A stretch of 64,000 nucleotides of DNA from Dipteronia dyeriana (GCA_032871835.1 CM065296.1:118058146-118122145), one strand, 5' to 3'; positions 11,735 through 23,076 are shown, numbered from the stretch's first letter. Numbers and translations are program-made. Notes: generated by a model from the letters alone, not told the origin.

Positions 11735-14649
11735 CTAGCTGTAATCTTCACCAGGGACAGGCCCGACATCCAGGACTACACCCTCAATCGACTCTTGACT
11801 TGCGTAAAAGGTCGAGAGAGAGTGCTCGGACGGAATCTCTAAATGCATAGGATGAGGCTCTTTGCCTTGACTATGGCAGTAGGCTCTCCATTCCTTCATC
11901 TGAATCCGAAGAGATTCCAAGGACCGGTTCACATGGTGTTTGATTGACAGCTCCCAATTAGCACGGGTTTTCTCGGTCGCTCTATTCTTGACTTTGAAGA
12001 ATTCACCAACCGAAACTAGCCCACGTTGAAATTCCTGAAGAAGTAGGGCATTGTAAGCAGGGGATCTTTTAAAACGATCCACCCCTTGGACTTCCATCTC
12101 CAACCTGGCCTCTCGAGAAAGGGATTCAATCGTCAGCACTTGGCGCTCCAAATCTTCAATTTTTTGGACATACGCCGACTTCGCCTGCTCGGCCTTAAGC
12201 ATGGATTCTTCAGCAGAAGAAAGAAGATTTTGAAGCGATGCAACCTTCTCCTCTGCCAAAGATGCCTTGTCCTCGGCTTCAACCTGCTTCACCAGGCAGT
12301 GGTCTGCAAATATCTGTACAGAGCCGACCTTCTGCTGATAAGCCTACTCAGCTCGAGCACGACCCTCCTCACTCTCCTTCAGTAGAGCCTCTAGACGCCT
12401 TATCCGATCGGCTTGACATTGTTACGTCTGAACAAGCTTAGCAAATTCGGCCACCATCTGTAAAGGAATATACTTAGAAAACCGACAGAAGCAAAACAGT
12501 AAAAGAGTCAGAATTAACTGAGTTAGATTTAACTTACATAAGATGTGCCGTTGAAAACGTTTTGGAGACGTTCGGTCAGTGAACCATCTCTAAAACCGCT
12601 CTAGCGGTCCTCCCTGATATAAGCCCGACCAGAGGACATCTTCTGTAGCATATCTTGGGGAGAAAGGAATATAGGAACCCCTGAGGGTTCAGATCCCAGA
12701 TTTTCAGACTCAGGGGCAGGAGAAACCCTATTTGGCTCTAAGGATGGAGAAGGAACCCCAAAAGGTTCAGCCTCCATATCTCCAACTTCGGGGGTAGAAG
12801 AAGCCCTACTCGGTTCTGAAGTGGCTGCATCTACTGATGCTCCAGCACCAACACTCGGGGCAATCTCATCCGTAACATCTTCATCGCTGGAGTCAATGAA
12901 TGAGACTACCCGAGGAACTTTGAGAGGACGAGGCGGCGAACTAACTGTCTTTCGCTTCTCACCCCGAGAACGGTGGAAGTTGAGATCAGCAGCAGGATCT
13001 TCCTGCAGATCGTCCTGAAAAGACTCAAAGAGTTCGGCACCGATAGACACTTGATCTGTCAAGACGTTACCACCGTCGCCAGCTTCAAACCGTCCAACAG
13101 GCTCTTCACCTGGACCCTTATACTGCATCTCCCTATTTTCAGGCAGTTGGGTGTTAGTCGGCTCACCTTGGCCACTTTGACCAGCAAAATCTCGAGTAGA
13201 AGGCTGAGCACCCCGATCAACGCACTCGGGAATTTGCTCAGCAATATCAATTTCCTCATCAGGCTCGGGTGGAGCAATACCCTCATCGCCCTGACGGGAA
13301 GCTTCCTTTCTACTCGCTTGTAGAATCGCATTCACCTGGCAAGCCTGAAGATCGCTGACAACGTCCGTATCAAACACTAAAAAAAAAGAATTAATTATGT
13401 TTTAAAAAAATAGAGCAGAGAAATACAACAGAATGGGCGCCGGGTTACTTACATCGCCTGCGATGGCCCGAAATCTGTCTGAAGAAGCCGAGCTTTATCA
13501 AGTCATCCTCTTTGAAAAGATAGCTCTTGCTCCTCTTTGAAAAGATAGTTCTTGCTCCTCTTTTTCAGAGTACGAACTGCTGCCCGAGTCAGCCTCTTCA
13601 GCTCTGAATCACTATAGTCGATTGTTTTCTTGTTCCACGCTTCAGAACACTCAACACCATTTGGGAATCCCCAGATAGAACAGTTATATCAAGCCCGAGA
13701 GCCCTTTCAGCAAAAAGCCAATTGTTCTTCCAAAATTTATTGGATGTAGGGAATCCCCATATGAAACCTTTCTTCTTTGGGTCATCAGAAGCATCGACCC
13801 CCCGATTCGCCTGTGCTTCTTTGGGGACCCAACCTTCCGAAGAAGTAGACGCAAGAAAATAGGTCCCCGTTTTGCCAACCTGTCTCAGCGTAAAGAAATG
13901 CCTGATTTCATTCGGGGAAGGCAGCGAAAGGTTCATTCGGCTAAACATGTGCCACATGCACATCAAGACTTTGTAACTATTCGGGGACAACTGAGTTGGG
14001 GCTATACCTGCTTCAGCCCAAAACCAGGCAATAAAAGGCTGAAGGGGAAGTGTGACACCGCAGCAAAGCATCGATCCGTAAATCGCGACCATACCCTCAG
14101 GAGGATTCCATACGGCTCTATCCCCGCAGGGACCAAAGTGACTGAGTCGGGCAAGTCGAACCGAGAGAGATATTTTTCTATCTCAGCTGACCCGACCACA
14201 TTCGGCTCAGTATCATAGCCACTCGGGCGAGTATCAGAAAACAAAAGACGAGACGCCTTGTGCACTTCATCAATGTCACCCTCGTTAACAGTCTGTTCCC
14301 TGGTCTGAACGCTGCCCGAGCCGTGCTTGTATACCTTACTTCTGCTCTGATGTTTACCCATCCTTCGAAAAGATACCCTGTGATCAGAAATGTCAGAATC
14401 AGAACTAGATGGAGAACTCGATACAGGGCTGAAAACGACGTCAGGGTGAAGCCCAGAAACATCAACCTCTAAGAATGGAGGTTCATCTATTAGGATATCC
14501 CCCAGTAATCGTTTAATACAAGATACTAACTGGAAATCTCCACGTTCTAATGCATCAAAAGCGATTTTAAAGAGGCGATGGCGGGAAGATGGCGGGAAGA
14601 TGGCTCCATTAAAACTAACCTTGAATTGAGATGGATGTAAGATCTTCAA
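11735..14649 (-). pseudogene. Antisense extra gene of the Tat element, spliced, decayed
   Basis: A gene runs against pol between the tandem repeats and the 3' LTR. It starts at 14649 (MKILHPSQF) and has a globular region with PLQPFIAWFWAEAG and LSPNSYKVLMCMWHMF (about 13960-14060), which resembles the 'putative gypsy type transposon' family (Pfam PF04195, from memory). An acidic low-complexity middle (12601-13376) and a C-terminal coiled coil (12290-12060) follow. Two short introns are predicted on the minus strand: 13452-13377 (GTAAGT...TTTTTTAG) and 12537-12458 (GTAAGT...TTTACAG). Frameshifts near 14050 and 13640 and stops just after 12457 and near 12345 inactivate it. Antisense extra ORFs here are known for Tat elements such as maize Grande; their function is unknown. 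Confidence 0.75.
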
Positions 14650-15088
14650 GTAGGGAATCGCGAACTTCTAGATAAAAAAAATCTGAGTCTAGAGAATTTT
14701 TTGTTGAATTTTTGAGAAAAAAACCAACAATGTCTCTCAGCGAAGAATTTAAAGATGAGGCAGCACGAAACCCTAGGAATTCAAAGCGGGAAAAAACTTA
14801 TGACGAAACTCGATGACGTAGGCAGCGCTTGGGGAAACGCAAAAATCATTTCTCATAAATGATATTGAAAAATGAAGAGACGAGGGACGCGTGTCGAAAC
14901 AGGAAGTAGCCTTCAACCGTTAGAACTTCAAAACGTCGCTATCATTTAAGATCTCGCTTGATGGAGCGAATCGAAATTAGAGTCACCATTAAGAAGCGCC
15001 ATTATGACAAGACGGCTATTCTGTCGAGAGAAAATTAAGATGATTAAAATACTCTTGTCCGAAATGAAATTTTTCTCGGCAAAAATAT
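14650..15088. other. Tat internal 3' untranslated region
   Basis: About 440 bp between the antisense gene start and the polypurine tract. I see no reading frame or repeat. It could hold the promoter of the antisense gene, but no clear TATA box was found. Confidence 0.5.
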
Positions 15089-15101
15089 TTTAAGGGGGTT
15101 T
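15089..15101 (+). other. Tat polypurine tract
   Basis: TTTAAGGGGGTTT ends exactly where the 3' LTR begins. The AAGGGGG core is the likely primer for plus-strand synthesis. Confidence 0.7.
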
Positions 15102-15977
15102 TGTTGTATGTAAATTTTACAAAGCATACACGTCATTGACAGGAAGAAAAAAATAGCCAGGTGGACGCCCAGATGTGCATTCGGGAAATATCCTATGAGG
15201 CATCATTAAAGAGAAGAAAGCCCGAGTAAGCACATATTGAATGAAACCTACTCGGGATCAGTTAACAACACTCGGGACTGGTTGAAACAACACTTCCACT
15301 CGGGCTCAAACGGCACTACTCGGGACCATTATATATTACTCTTACTCGGGAATAAGTACGACTCGAGTAAGAACTTGGTGCTTATTTCACACGGATTAAG
15401 TCATTAAATATGTGAAGATATCCATCAGGAAGGAATCCCAAATAAAATGGAACATTAAGTTAGAAGAGTCCTCAATCAGGAAATAACTTGATTTCTTTAC
15501 GAAGACTACATTCTTATAAGGAAACAAGTCCAAATTGAACTACACTACTAGAATCCCACTCGATTTCCATAAGAGACTCCGAAACAGGAAAGAAGACAAA
15601 TCAACCTCAAGCAAGTAACTGAATCACAATTAAATACAGAGATCTTGTATTACTTGTACAAAGCAGATTAGGGTTCTATAAGCATATAAATAGACCCATA
15701 ATATGGCTCAAAAAAAGATAGGCAACACAGCATACAACAATTATAGAAAATACAGAGAGAAAAAATAGAGATCGAGAGCTTGTAAACATCTTATTCTCTT
15801 AGTGGATTTTAGCTTGGTTGATCCTTCAACCACCCGTGGATGTTTCTCCGGCCATCGGAGTTTTACCATGTAAAACTTGTCTTTGTTACTCTCTCTGCAT
15901 CTCTTTCTCTTTAATTCAACAGCCGAAATCCAATCCTTGTTGGCCTTATTGGCATAATCCAAAAATCGACGTCAATA
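15102..15977 (+). repeat. Tat element 3' LTR
   Basis: The same 876-bp length as the 5' LTR. It ends GTCAATA where the 5' LTR ends GTCAACA, so the terminal CA has mutated to TA. The outer edge is fixed by the CTCTT target duplication at 15978-15982. It carries the LTR TATA box at 15685-15693, so transcription could read out towards the germin-like gene 150 bp away. Confidence 0.95.
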
Positions 15978-16056
15978 CTCTTTAAAGAATATTTGTATCT
16001 CAATTCAAGTGAAAAATAAATAAATAAATAACAGAGACTTGTACAAGACTCCTGTC

Positions 16057-16065
16057 TATAAATAG
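16057..16065 (+). promoter_or_regulatory. TATA box of the germin-like gene
   Basis: TATAAATAG is centred about 65 bp before the start codon at 16126, a normal plant spacing. The target-duplication edge of the Tat insertion is only 75 bp upstream, so all older upstream promoter sequence now lies beyond a 12 kb insert. Confidence 0.7.
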
Positions 16066-16125
16066 TTAGTTTGCCATGTAATGCTTTCTCATCTCTCATC
16101 AAAGCACAGCTTTTGAATCACCATT

Positions 16126-16906
16126 ATGAAATCTGCTAATTTTCTTTTAGCTTTTGTTCTCTTGGCTTTGGCTTCTTCATTGGCCTCTGCTTTTGACCCC
16201 AGCCCTCTTCAGGATTTCTGTGTTGCCATCAATGACATCAAAACTGGAAGTAAGTTTATATGTATCCATTCACTTGATGAGTTGATGTCTACTAATTAAA
16301 GTTACAAGTTTCTGCTTGACATGTTTTTGATCATTTGGTATATATTCTCTGGTTTTGTTTTGTGCAGTTTTTGTGAATGGGAAGTTCTGCAAGGACCCAA
16401 AGCTTGCCACACCAGATGACTTCTTCTTTAAGGGGATCAACATTCCTGGAAACACAGATAATCTAGTTGGTTCAAATGTTACTACAGTAAATGTAGACCA
16501 AATTCCAGGACTCAACACTCTTGGAATTTCCATGGTTCGTATCGACTATGCACCCAATGGCGGAGAGAACCCGCCTCACACTCACCCTCGTGCCACAGAA
16601 ATCCTGTTTGTCCAAGAGGGAACTCTTTATGTCGGTTTTGTCACATCAAACCCGAACAACACCTTCTTCAGCAAAATCCTGTATCCTGGAGATGTTTTTG
16701 TGTTTCCAATCGGTTTGATTCACTTCCAAGTCAATATAGGAAAAACTAAAGCAGTTGCCTTTGCTGGTTTGGGCAGCCAGAATCCTGGTGTCATTACAAT
16801 AGCAAACGCAGTCTTCGGATCCAACCCGCCCATTAATCCTGATGTTCTTGCTAGAGCATTCCAGCTGGATGTGAAAGTGGTGAAAGATCTTCAGAAAAAG
16901 TTCTGA
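16126..16906 (+). CDS. Germin-like protein, subfamily-1-like, intact
   Basis: Two exons, 16126-16249 and 16368-16906, joined over a 118-bp GT-AG intron, give 220 residues, the usual germin size. A hydrophobic signal peptide (about residues 1-22) predicts secretion to the apoplast. Cys32 and Cys49 fit the conserved germin disulfide. The cupin metal site is complete: His112, His114 and Glu119 in HTHPRATE, and His160 in IGLIHFQ. NVT at 78-80 is a glycosylation site. Germins form manganese-binding hexamers; family members act as superoxide dismutase or oxalate oxidase, and which applies here cannot be told. The N-terminal part of the protein was missed by a simple frame scan because of the intron. 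A decayed paralogue lies 2.3 kb downstream. Confidence 0.95.
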
Positions 16907-17009
16907 TCTAGTAACTATGGATATATAAAATGTACTTGAATAAGTAGTCTGTTTTGATGTTTTAGTGTTCTTGTTTCATTGTTGTTTGTGGATGGTCATT
17001 ATCATATTG

Positions 17010-17022
17010 TTATGTAATAAAG
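17010..17022 (+). terminator. Probable polyadenylation region of the germin-like gene
   Basis: TATGTAATAAAG contains AATAAA about 110 bp after the stop codon. A matching GTAATAAA element lies after the paralogous pseudogene near 20140. Confidence 0.5.
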
Positions 17023-17095
17023 AGGCTTCTCATGAACCTCTCTCCATGTTGATTGATGTTATAGTATAATGTTATGTACTTTGGTTTCTCAAGTA

Positions 17096-17121
17096 TCTCT
17101 CTCTCTCTCTCTCTCTCTCTC
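17096..17121. repeat. (TC)13 microsatellite
   Basis: An uninterrupted TC dinucleotide run of about 26 bp, downstream of the germin-like gene. Confidence 0.9.
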
Positions 17122-17122
17122 C

Positions 17123-19152
17123 AATTGTCCAAAATTTCACTCCTACAACAAAACTCACCAATTTTCACATAAACATATATAAAGATGATGAATATCACAA
17201 AAACCATACTTCATTAAGCTCCTTGTAAAAAAAATGCTAGATATCCACTAGTTTCCCCTGAAAGATGCTTCAGAGAAGTGAAAACGGGACGCATGCACTA
17301 CAACATTTTGACAGTCTACATAGGCCCTGGAAATCAGAAGACGTGGATACAGTTCTCAGTTCACTTGGTGGAGAAAATTATATGACTTTACCGATTCAAG
17401 GAAAACATGGTCAGGCTTGCTGGCTCTTGGTACAGATCATGTATAGTTGTTGCAAACAGTAGCCAGAAAGAAGGCCCTAAATGTGTATAACTTAGCTATA
17501 ACGATGTAAGAACATGACGGGTCTATACAATGAAGATATATGTCACACAAATCCCGATTTGTAAGATAATAATCTTAAGGAAGTACAATGAAATTAAAAA
17601 ATTCCTATCAAGAATGGCTAATACGCTAACAGGATCAAATTAGCCATTCTAGATAGAAAATTTAATTACAGCTAATATAATTAAGGATTACATTACATTT
17701 TTCCTTTCTTCCTGTCATTTCCTGTTCTCATCTCTTCACTTCAGGTCCAAACACAAGAACAGAAAAAGCAAAGTCCTCTGTGTTCCAATTTGTTCACAAT
17801 CCTGTTTTCTGAATTGGACTATAGAAAACTCCTAACCAATCTTTGGAATTAATTGCAGATTAGCTAGAATAAACGTCCAATCAAAATCATAAATTCATAA
17901 AACATAGACATTGGCAAGCATGTTTCAACTCAGAGTAGCTGTCCAAACACATATAATACCTTATACCTAACATGAGCTCCGAATTTTGCATTAAACAAAT
18001 AAACAAAGAGGATTACAGAAGAATTTGTTAAGACTGTCAACATTCTTATCCGATGTTTCCACAAGTTAAACATATTTAATGTTGTTAGATCAGGAAAAAA
18101 AAATCAGCCTTTTTTAGCTGTGTTACATAAGACAAACATCATTATCACCGGAAACTGAGACAGACTTCCTACTGGTTTACTGTTCAGGATTTCACATCAT
18201 TTTCATTTAACAAACATAAACCACTCTCAATTTTCTGGTACAACTTTCTTCTAAATTTATTTTTCTGAATTCATGCTAGGAAACTGAGCAGCCCATCAGT
18301 TCTTAGTGAAGTTCACAAAATATATATAGCACTTACCTAGAAAATCAACATACTTCAATTGCTTGAGAGTTCCATACGCTTGAGTTTTCATTTTCACAAA
18401 ATATAATCACCATAGCATTGCAAATTAATATGATGATTAGTCCAGGTCTGTTCTTTATTGTTTTATCATGGACAAAAATAAAGAACACAATACTTTCTCA
18501 ATCACATATGCTAAAGATGATTTCTGGGTTTTTGTATATTTGAGTATTTGACCAGCTTATCTGGTGGAAATATCATTATCACCGGAACTTACATATTAAA
18601 ATTTACATTGGTTGATCCAAAAAGCTTAAGCTTATAGATTAACATGTTTGCCACGTTGATCTATATGTAATTGTTTAGTGCTATAATTTAATTAATGGAG
18701 TAAGGGGACTATTAGGCATCGAGCTTGGCATCTCTCAAATATACTCTAATATTATGATCCAGCGAGGTAATCGGAAAAATGTTAATATGTGCTCTTATGA
18801 TTCAAAGTTTTGAATTATGAATTGATATACTGAAAGAATAGCAGCCATGATACTGGGCTGCGCATGCCTAGAAGTTAAAAACTTAAAAAAATGAATTAAT
18901 GACTCCCACCTAGACATTACAGCTTCACCATTTTAACTTCCTGCTCAGTTAGCCTATAAAAAAATATGATAAATGACCAATTCCATTAAAAAATACATAG
19001 TTGTTGTAAGCATACTGCATACATAGATACAACTAATCTAGGATAATGTTTTACAGTTTTTAAAAAAATACGTATATATCTATACAACAAGATAACAAAT
19101 AAAGATTTCGTAGTCTTCCTCCACTTTTTTGATTACAGAAGACACTTCCATC
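17123..19152. other. Spacer between the germin-like gene and its pseudogene
   Basis: About 2 kb of AT-rich sequence. The longest frames are about 65 codons with no recognisable motif. A short string, CATTATCACCGGAA, occurs twice (about 18141 and 18573). No gene or mobile element was recognised. Confidence 0.5.
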
Positions 19153-19161
19153 TATAAATAG
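19153..19161 (+). promoter_or_regulatory. TATA box of the germin-like pseudogene
   Basis: TATAAATAG lies 85 bp before the ATG at 19246, in the same layout as the intact paralogue. Confidence 0.55.
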
Positions 19162-19245
19162 ACATGTCACAATGCAACGCAAATCATCCATCACAATACA
19201 ATAGCAGTGATAGATTTAGAAGAATATTAATGCATCCTAATCATC

Positions 19246-20080
19246 ATGAATAATGTTCATTTCCTTGCATTTTTTGTCCTCTTGGCTTTCACTTCCTTGT
19301 TTGTCTCAGCCTCTGACCCTGGTCCTCTTCAGGACTTTTGCGTAGCGCTTGATGAAACCAATTTGAATGGTATCTTCCATTTTTCTGTATTGAACTTTTT
19401 GAGTTTCTTAATTGGCATTTCTTTATCTGTCTTGGCAGGTTACTAACAATCTACATCTCGAAGTGTTAGTGAATGGGAAATTCTGCAAGAATCCTAAGTA
19501 TGTCACAGCAGACGACTTCTTCTATAGAGGGATCAACATTCCTAAACCTGCAAACAATCAAGTTGGTTCAACTGTTACTACTTGGTTCAACTGTTACTAC
19601 CGTAAACGTAGACCAAATTTCAGGACTTTACACTCTTGGCATATCACTGGTTCGTATCGACTATGCACCCAATGGTGGCCAGAACCCGCCCCACACTCAC
19701 CCTCGTGCCACGGAAATCCTGTTTGTCCAGGAGGGCACTCTTTACGTTGATTTCGTCACCTCAAACCCAAACAATACCCTCTTCAGCAAAATTTTGAATC
19801 CGGGAGATGTCTTTGTGTTTCCCATTGGTCTGATTCAATTCACTTCCAAGTGATTATAGGAAACACCAATGATGTTGCCTTTGCTGGTTTGAGCAGCCAG
19901 AATCCTGGTATCATTACAATAGCAAACACAGTCTTCGGATCGAATCCACCCATCAATCCTTTCACTCTTTCTAGAGCATTCCAACTAGACCTGAATGTTG
20001 TGAAAGCTCTTCAAGGGAAATTCTCTAAATACTTGGAAGATGTATCATCTATGAAGAATGAAGCAGTCATAAAGTGGTAG
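19246..20080 (+). pseudogene. Germin-like paralogue broken by two tandem duplications
   Basis: Exon 1 (19246-19369) is 124 nt, exactly as in the intact gene, and encodes a signal peptide. The intron probably ends at AG 19462-19463, after a TTACTAAC branch-point-like string at 19440-19447. In exon 2 a 19-bp unit is duplicated head to tail (19563-19581 and 19582-19600) and shifts the frame, which then stops at 19748-19750. A second 5-bp duplication (ATTCA at 19833-19837 and 19838-19842) shifts it again. It falls in the stretch corresponding to the second metal-binding histidine, so the +1 frame ends IGLIQFTSK. Together the insertions add 24 bp, so the C-terminal frame is restored, but the stop in between remains. 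Compared with the intact gene the last frame carries an 18-residue tail. Confidence 0.9.
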
Positions 20081-20099
20081 CTTGTTTGCATAAGTTTTC

Positions 20100-20345
20100 T
20101 TTATATTTCCTCCAATGCCACCTTCATCATAGTGCTATTGTAATAAACTATAAAGAGGTTGCCCATGCACCTCTCGATGCTGACTGCAGCTACAGTATAA
20201 TTGTGTACTCTTTTCAGCTCTCGTCTGGATAAGTTCTCTATATTTCCTTTGCTACCACATCTATCATAGTTGTAATTTAATAAAGAGATTGTTCATGCAC
20301 CACACTCCATGATGATTGCAGCTTATAATTTTGTACTTTATTAAA
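20100..20345 (+). repeat. Duplicated 3' untranslated segment of the germin-like pseudogene
   Basis: The stretches 20100-20215 and 20240-20345 are imperfect direct repeats. Each has TATATTTCC, a run of AATAAA-like signals with AAAGAG, a CATGCACC string and a TGATTGCAGCT-like string. The first resembles the 3' region of the intact gene. Confidence 0.6.
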
Positions 20346-20735
20346 CTACTCTCTTTCTCTCTCTTCTTGCCTATCTTATATCTATCTATATGTCTTTCTA
20401 TCAATCTCTCATCGTGAGAAAATAATACAGACCAAACTTATTATATTTTCTCTATGATCAAAGAACTTCAACTTCTCTCCTTTAAAAAAAAAAAAAGAAC
20501 TTCAACTTCTCCTCTTCCATTTTTCTCTCCTTGAATCTTTTGACTCGAATTGGCTACTGTTGGATCAAACAGTTGGATAATATGCTAGCTTGGTATTGCT
20601 AGGGACCAATGAACTGTACACAAAGTTGTAAAAGAATTGCAAGTTTCAACTCAAACCCCACCATTGGGTATGCTTATCATGTGCTAAGATGAAAAGTCCT
20701 GATCTATCTTTTCATAATGGAGAAAGAAGTGGTGT

Positions 20736-21235
20736 TCATTGAAAAGCATCATCCTGAACTGCCAATCCAAACTGCTCAATCTTCTTTGCCAAACCATGCA
20801 TCTCACAACTTTTCAGCCCATCAGTAACCATATCAAAGCACCCAAAAATAAGAATCAACCGCATCTCAGTCATCTCTACCAAGTAATTGGCAGCCTCCAT
20901 AAACTTCCCTCCTCGCCCACACATAGTTATCAACCTAGTATAAACTGGCCTATTTGGTGGATGCCCCTTAACCTTCTTTTCACTAAAGAAACTAAAGGCA
21001 TCATCAAACTACCCTCTTCGAAACAACCCTTTAATTATTGTAGCAGACTAGCTTGGAAAACACTTCGTCAATCATGCCCACTTCTGAAACTGCAGGAGTT
21101 AATATCTTAGATGTGTTTTTATCCACACATAAACCCAAGTCACACACATTATAATTCATATCTACACAAAAATCAACCTCCCCAGAGTTGCAAATCATTT
21201 CAATATAGGAATTAAACGTTTCTAAATCTGGGACA
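20736..21235 (-). pseudogene. Pentatricopeptide-repeat protein fragment
   Basis: Minus-strand reading of 20933-20736 gives an open segment with ITMCGRGGKFMEAANYLVEM and GLAKKIEQ, which has the helix-turn-helix pattern of PPR repeats. The frame continues upstream through VYTRLITMCG and a stop. Beyond about 21050, after a shift, it has further PPR-like text (PDLETFNSYIEMICNSGEVD near 21200). Start and most repeats are missing, and stops and frameshifts interrupt it. Intact family members are organellar RNA-binding proteins. Confidence 0.65.
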
Positions 21236-21749
21236 GGCCCTTGTTTTAGTCGGTTTGTTTTTGCAGACTACAAAATGTGTCCAATCTGTGCTCTTCTTCC
21301 AAATAGAAAACAAAAACATAATGTAGACAAATCAAACCAGGTGCAACAATGAGAAGTGGATTAAACTATCACAGATTAATTGATGAGATCTCAAGATATA
21401 TAATTAGGTAATCAAGGTATTTGCAGAGCACCAAGAGCTTTCTTTGTCAACAGAATAGGTTTTCAGGTGATCATTCTTAATAACATTTAATAACCCACAA
21501 ATGGGTTGAGGCATATCAGCCTTTTGTGTATCAAGTACCCCCTACTTCTATACAATGAAATAAGTCCTACTAAATAAACATTTGATTGAAAATTTGGAAC
21601 CACAAAATCAACTGCAATATTTTTGTTTCACTAACAAAAAAGACTTGTTCAAAAATGCCTACAAAGGCTTATACTGATCCAGTGCTCAACAAAAAGTTCA
21701 CAGCATATAGTTTTCACTACTACAGATTCTTGAAATCAGATTCTTGAGT

Positions 21750-21995
21750 TGAAAGGGTCAATCTTGCCAATAAGGCATTGTTCAGTGATCTGCATCAACG
21801 AAGTAGAAATTCCCATTGGCCTTCATGATGACATTCATATCCGGAGATTTCATGAAGCCATGAAGGTTATGACCGGGCCTAAAGATACGAAAAGGCAGCA
21901 GGTTGAAAGAGAGCGAACTTCACTTTATTGATGGTTGATGAAATTGGACCATAGTAGGCAATGCCGGTATCCTTTTCATTTTGGGTCGGTGACCT
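21750..21995 (-). pseudogene. Possible TMEM70/TMEM186-like protein fragment
   Basis: On the minus strand, one frame reads KDTGIAYYGPISSTINKVK and another reads SPDMNVIMK, then ANGNFYFVDADH, then ALLARLT after a shift. I recall a similar order of blocks in plant TMEM70-like membrane proteins, with the middle of the protein deleted here. The assignment is from memory of the family and is tentative. Confidence 0.35.
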
Positions 21996-22058
21996 TCTTT
22001 CAAATCTACATAGATTATATAACCTACAAACCAGGAGAAAATTAGTAACAGTTTATGG

Positions 22059-22092
22059 TTTAGGGTTTAGGGTTTAGGGTTTAGGGTTTAGG
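22059..22092. repeat. Interstitial telomere-like (TTTAGGG) tract
   Basis: Four complete TTTAGGG units plus TTTAGG. This is the Arabidopsis-type plant telomere repeat, in an internal location. Confidence 0.9.
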
Positions 22093-22586
22093 AATCATTA
22101 CCTAGTGCAAAAAAAAAAGTGAAAGAGTCATAAAGAAATCACTGGTGTACTGCGTTTAAGAACATTTTTATATAAGTAACATAATCACAAATGATAACTA
22201 CTATATTGAATATCAACATAAGAAATATAGTTGCAAGAAGAGGCAACGAAAAATAGCCCTAGTTGTGATCAACTACTAATTGAAGACGTTCTAAACTGAG
22301 ACAACAATAACTATCACAAAACTCCAGATTCATCATAACACTGAAGACTCAAGCAGCAAAACTGAAAATTAACTAAAATTTGACATATCAATCAAACAAT
22401 CAACCACAAAACAACAGCACATGTCATTATATACTCTACACGCCTAACTTATTTCCTTGTAGGTGTGAAATGATTTATTTATTTATTTAAAAAAAAAACA
22501 CCACCAAAGTCCAAAGAAAAAGGCAATACTCTTTGTTTTCAACATATTCTATGATGGGTTAGTTTCAAAACTGATATGATATGTAA
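22093..22586. other. Spacer before the CRM-like element
   Basis: AT-rich sequence without recognised genes or repeats. Confidence 0.5.
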
Positions 22587-22591
22587 TTTTG

Positions 22592-23076
22592 TGATGTAGG
22601 ACAACTAGCCTTGGAGTTTGAAGAAGAGTTGGATAAAAAATTGGTAAAGAAAGAAATAGGAACGGTTAAAAGAGCTGATTCGAAGAAACGGACATAACTT
22701 TTAGCTCGGTTGTCCGATTGCATATTATAATATGTTTTCGGAAAGGGATTTTGATGATCTACATTGTGGCAACCGGATAACCCAGTTGAGGTTGTTTACA
22801 CCCTCAAAATAGCTGATTAAGGCAGGTTGTCGGGCATTTGAAGTTTTATTTTAATTTTTTAGTTTTTTCGTTTTAACTTTTATTTGTTTAGTGAGTATCC
22901 AATTTGGTCTTTTTGCTTTTAGTTAGGGTTTTCAGAGGCTATTTAAACCTCTTGTTCTTTGTTTTGAGAAATAGAATATATAATTTTTAGTCGAATTTCG
23001 AGTTCTTTCTGGTGGATTCCAGTTTTACGTTCTTAGGGTTTACGTTGGTAATCCCTTTTATATCCGTTCTGCGTCA
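22592..23076 (+). repeat. CRM-like element 5' LTR
   Basis: It starts TGATGTAGGACAAC and ends TTCTGCGTCA, and is the same length as the copy at 25233-25717. A CTATTTAAACC TATA-like string lies near 22938. Confidence 0.9.

Larger units (their letters stand above)
3657..15977 (+). mobile_element. Ty3/gypsy LTR retrotransposon, Tat lineage, degenerate
   Basis: A 12.3 kb element is flanked by the 5-bp target duplication CTCTT (3652-3656 and 15978-15982). It has two 876-bp LTRs, a primer-binding site just inside the 5' LTR, a G-rich polypurine tract just before the 3' LTR, and gag, protease, reverse transcriptase, RNase H, a second RNase H and integrase in that order. The second RNase H domain between the first one and integrase is the established hallmark of plant Tat elements. 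A tandem-repeat block and an antisense extra gene lie between pol and the 3' LTR, also typical of Tat relatives. About 30 differences between the LTRs, counted by eye (about 3.4%), and roughly ten stop codons in pol show an old, non-autonomous copy. Confidence 0.95.

Noticed and set aside
17265..17462. 65-codon frame downstream of the germin-like gene
   Set aside because: No known motif, no promoter or splice context, and normal chance length for this region.
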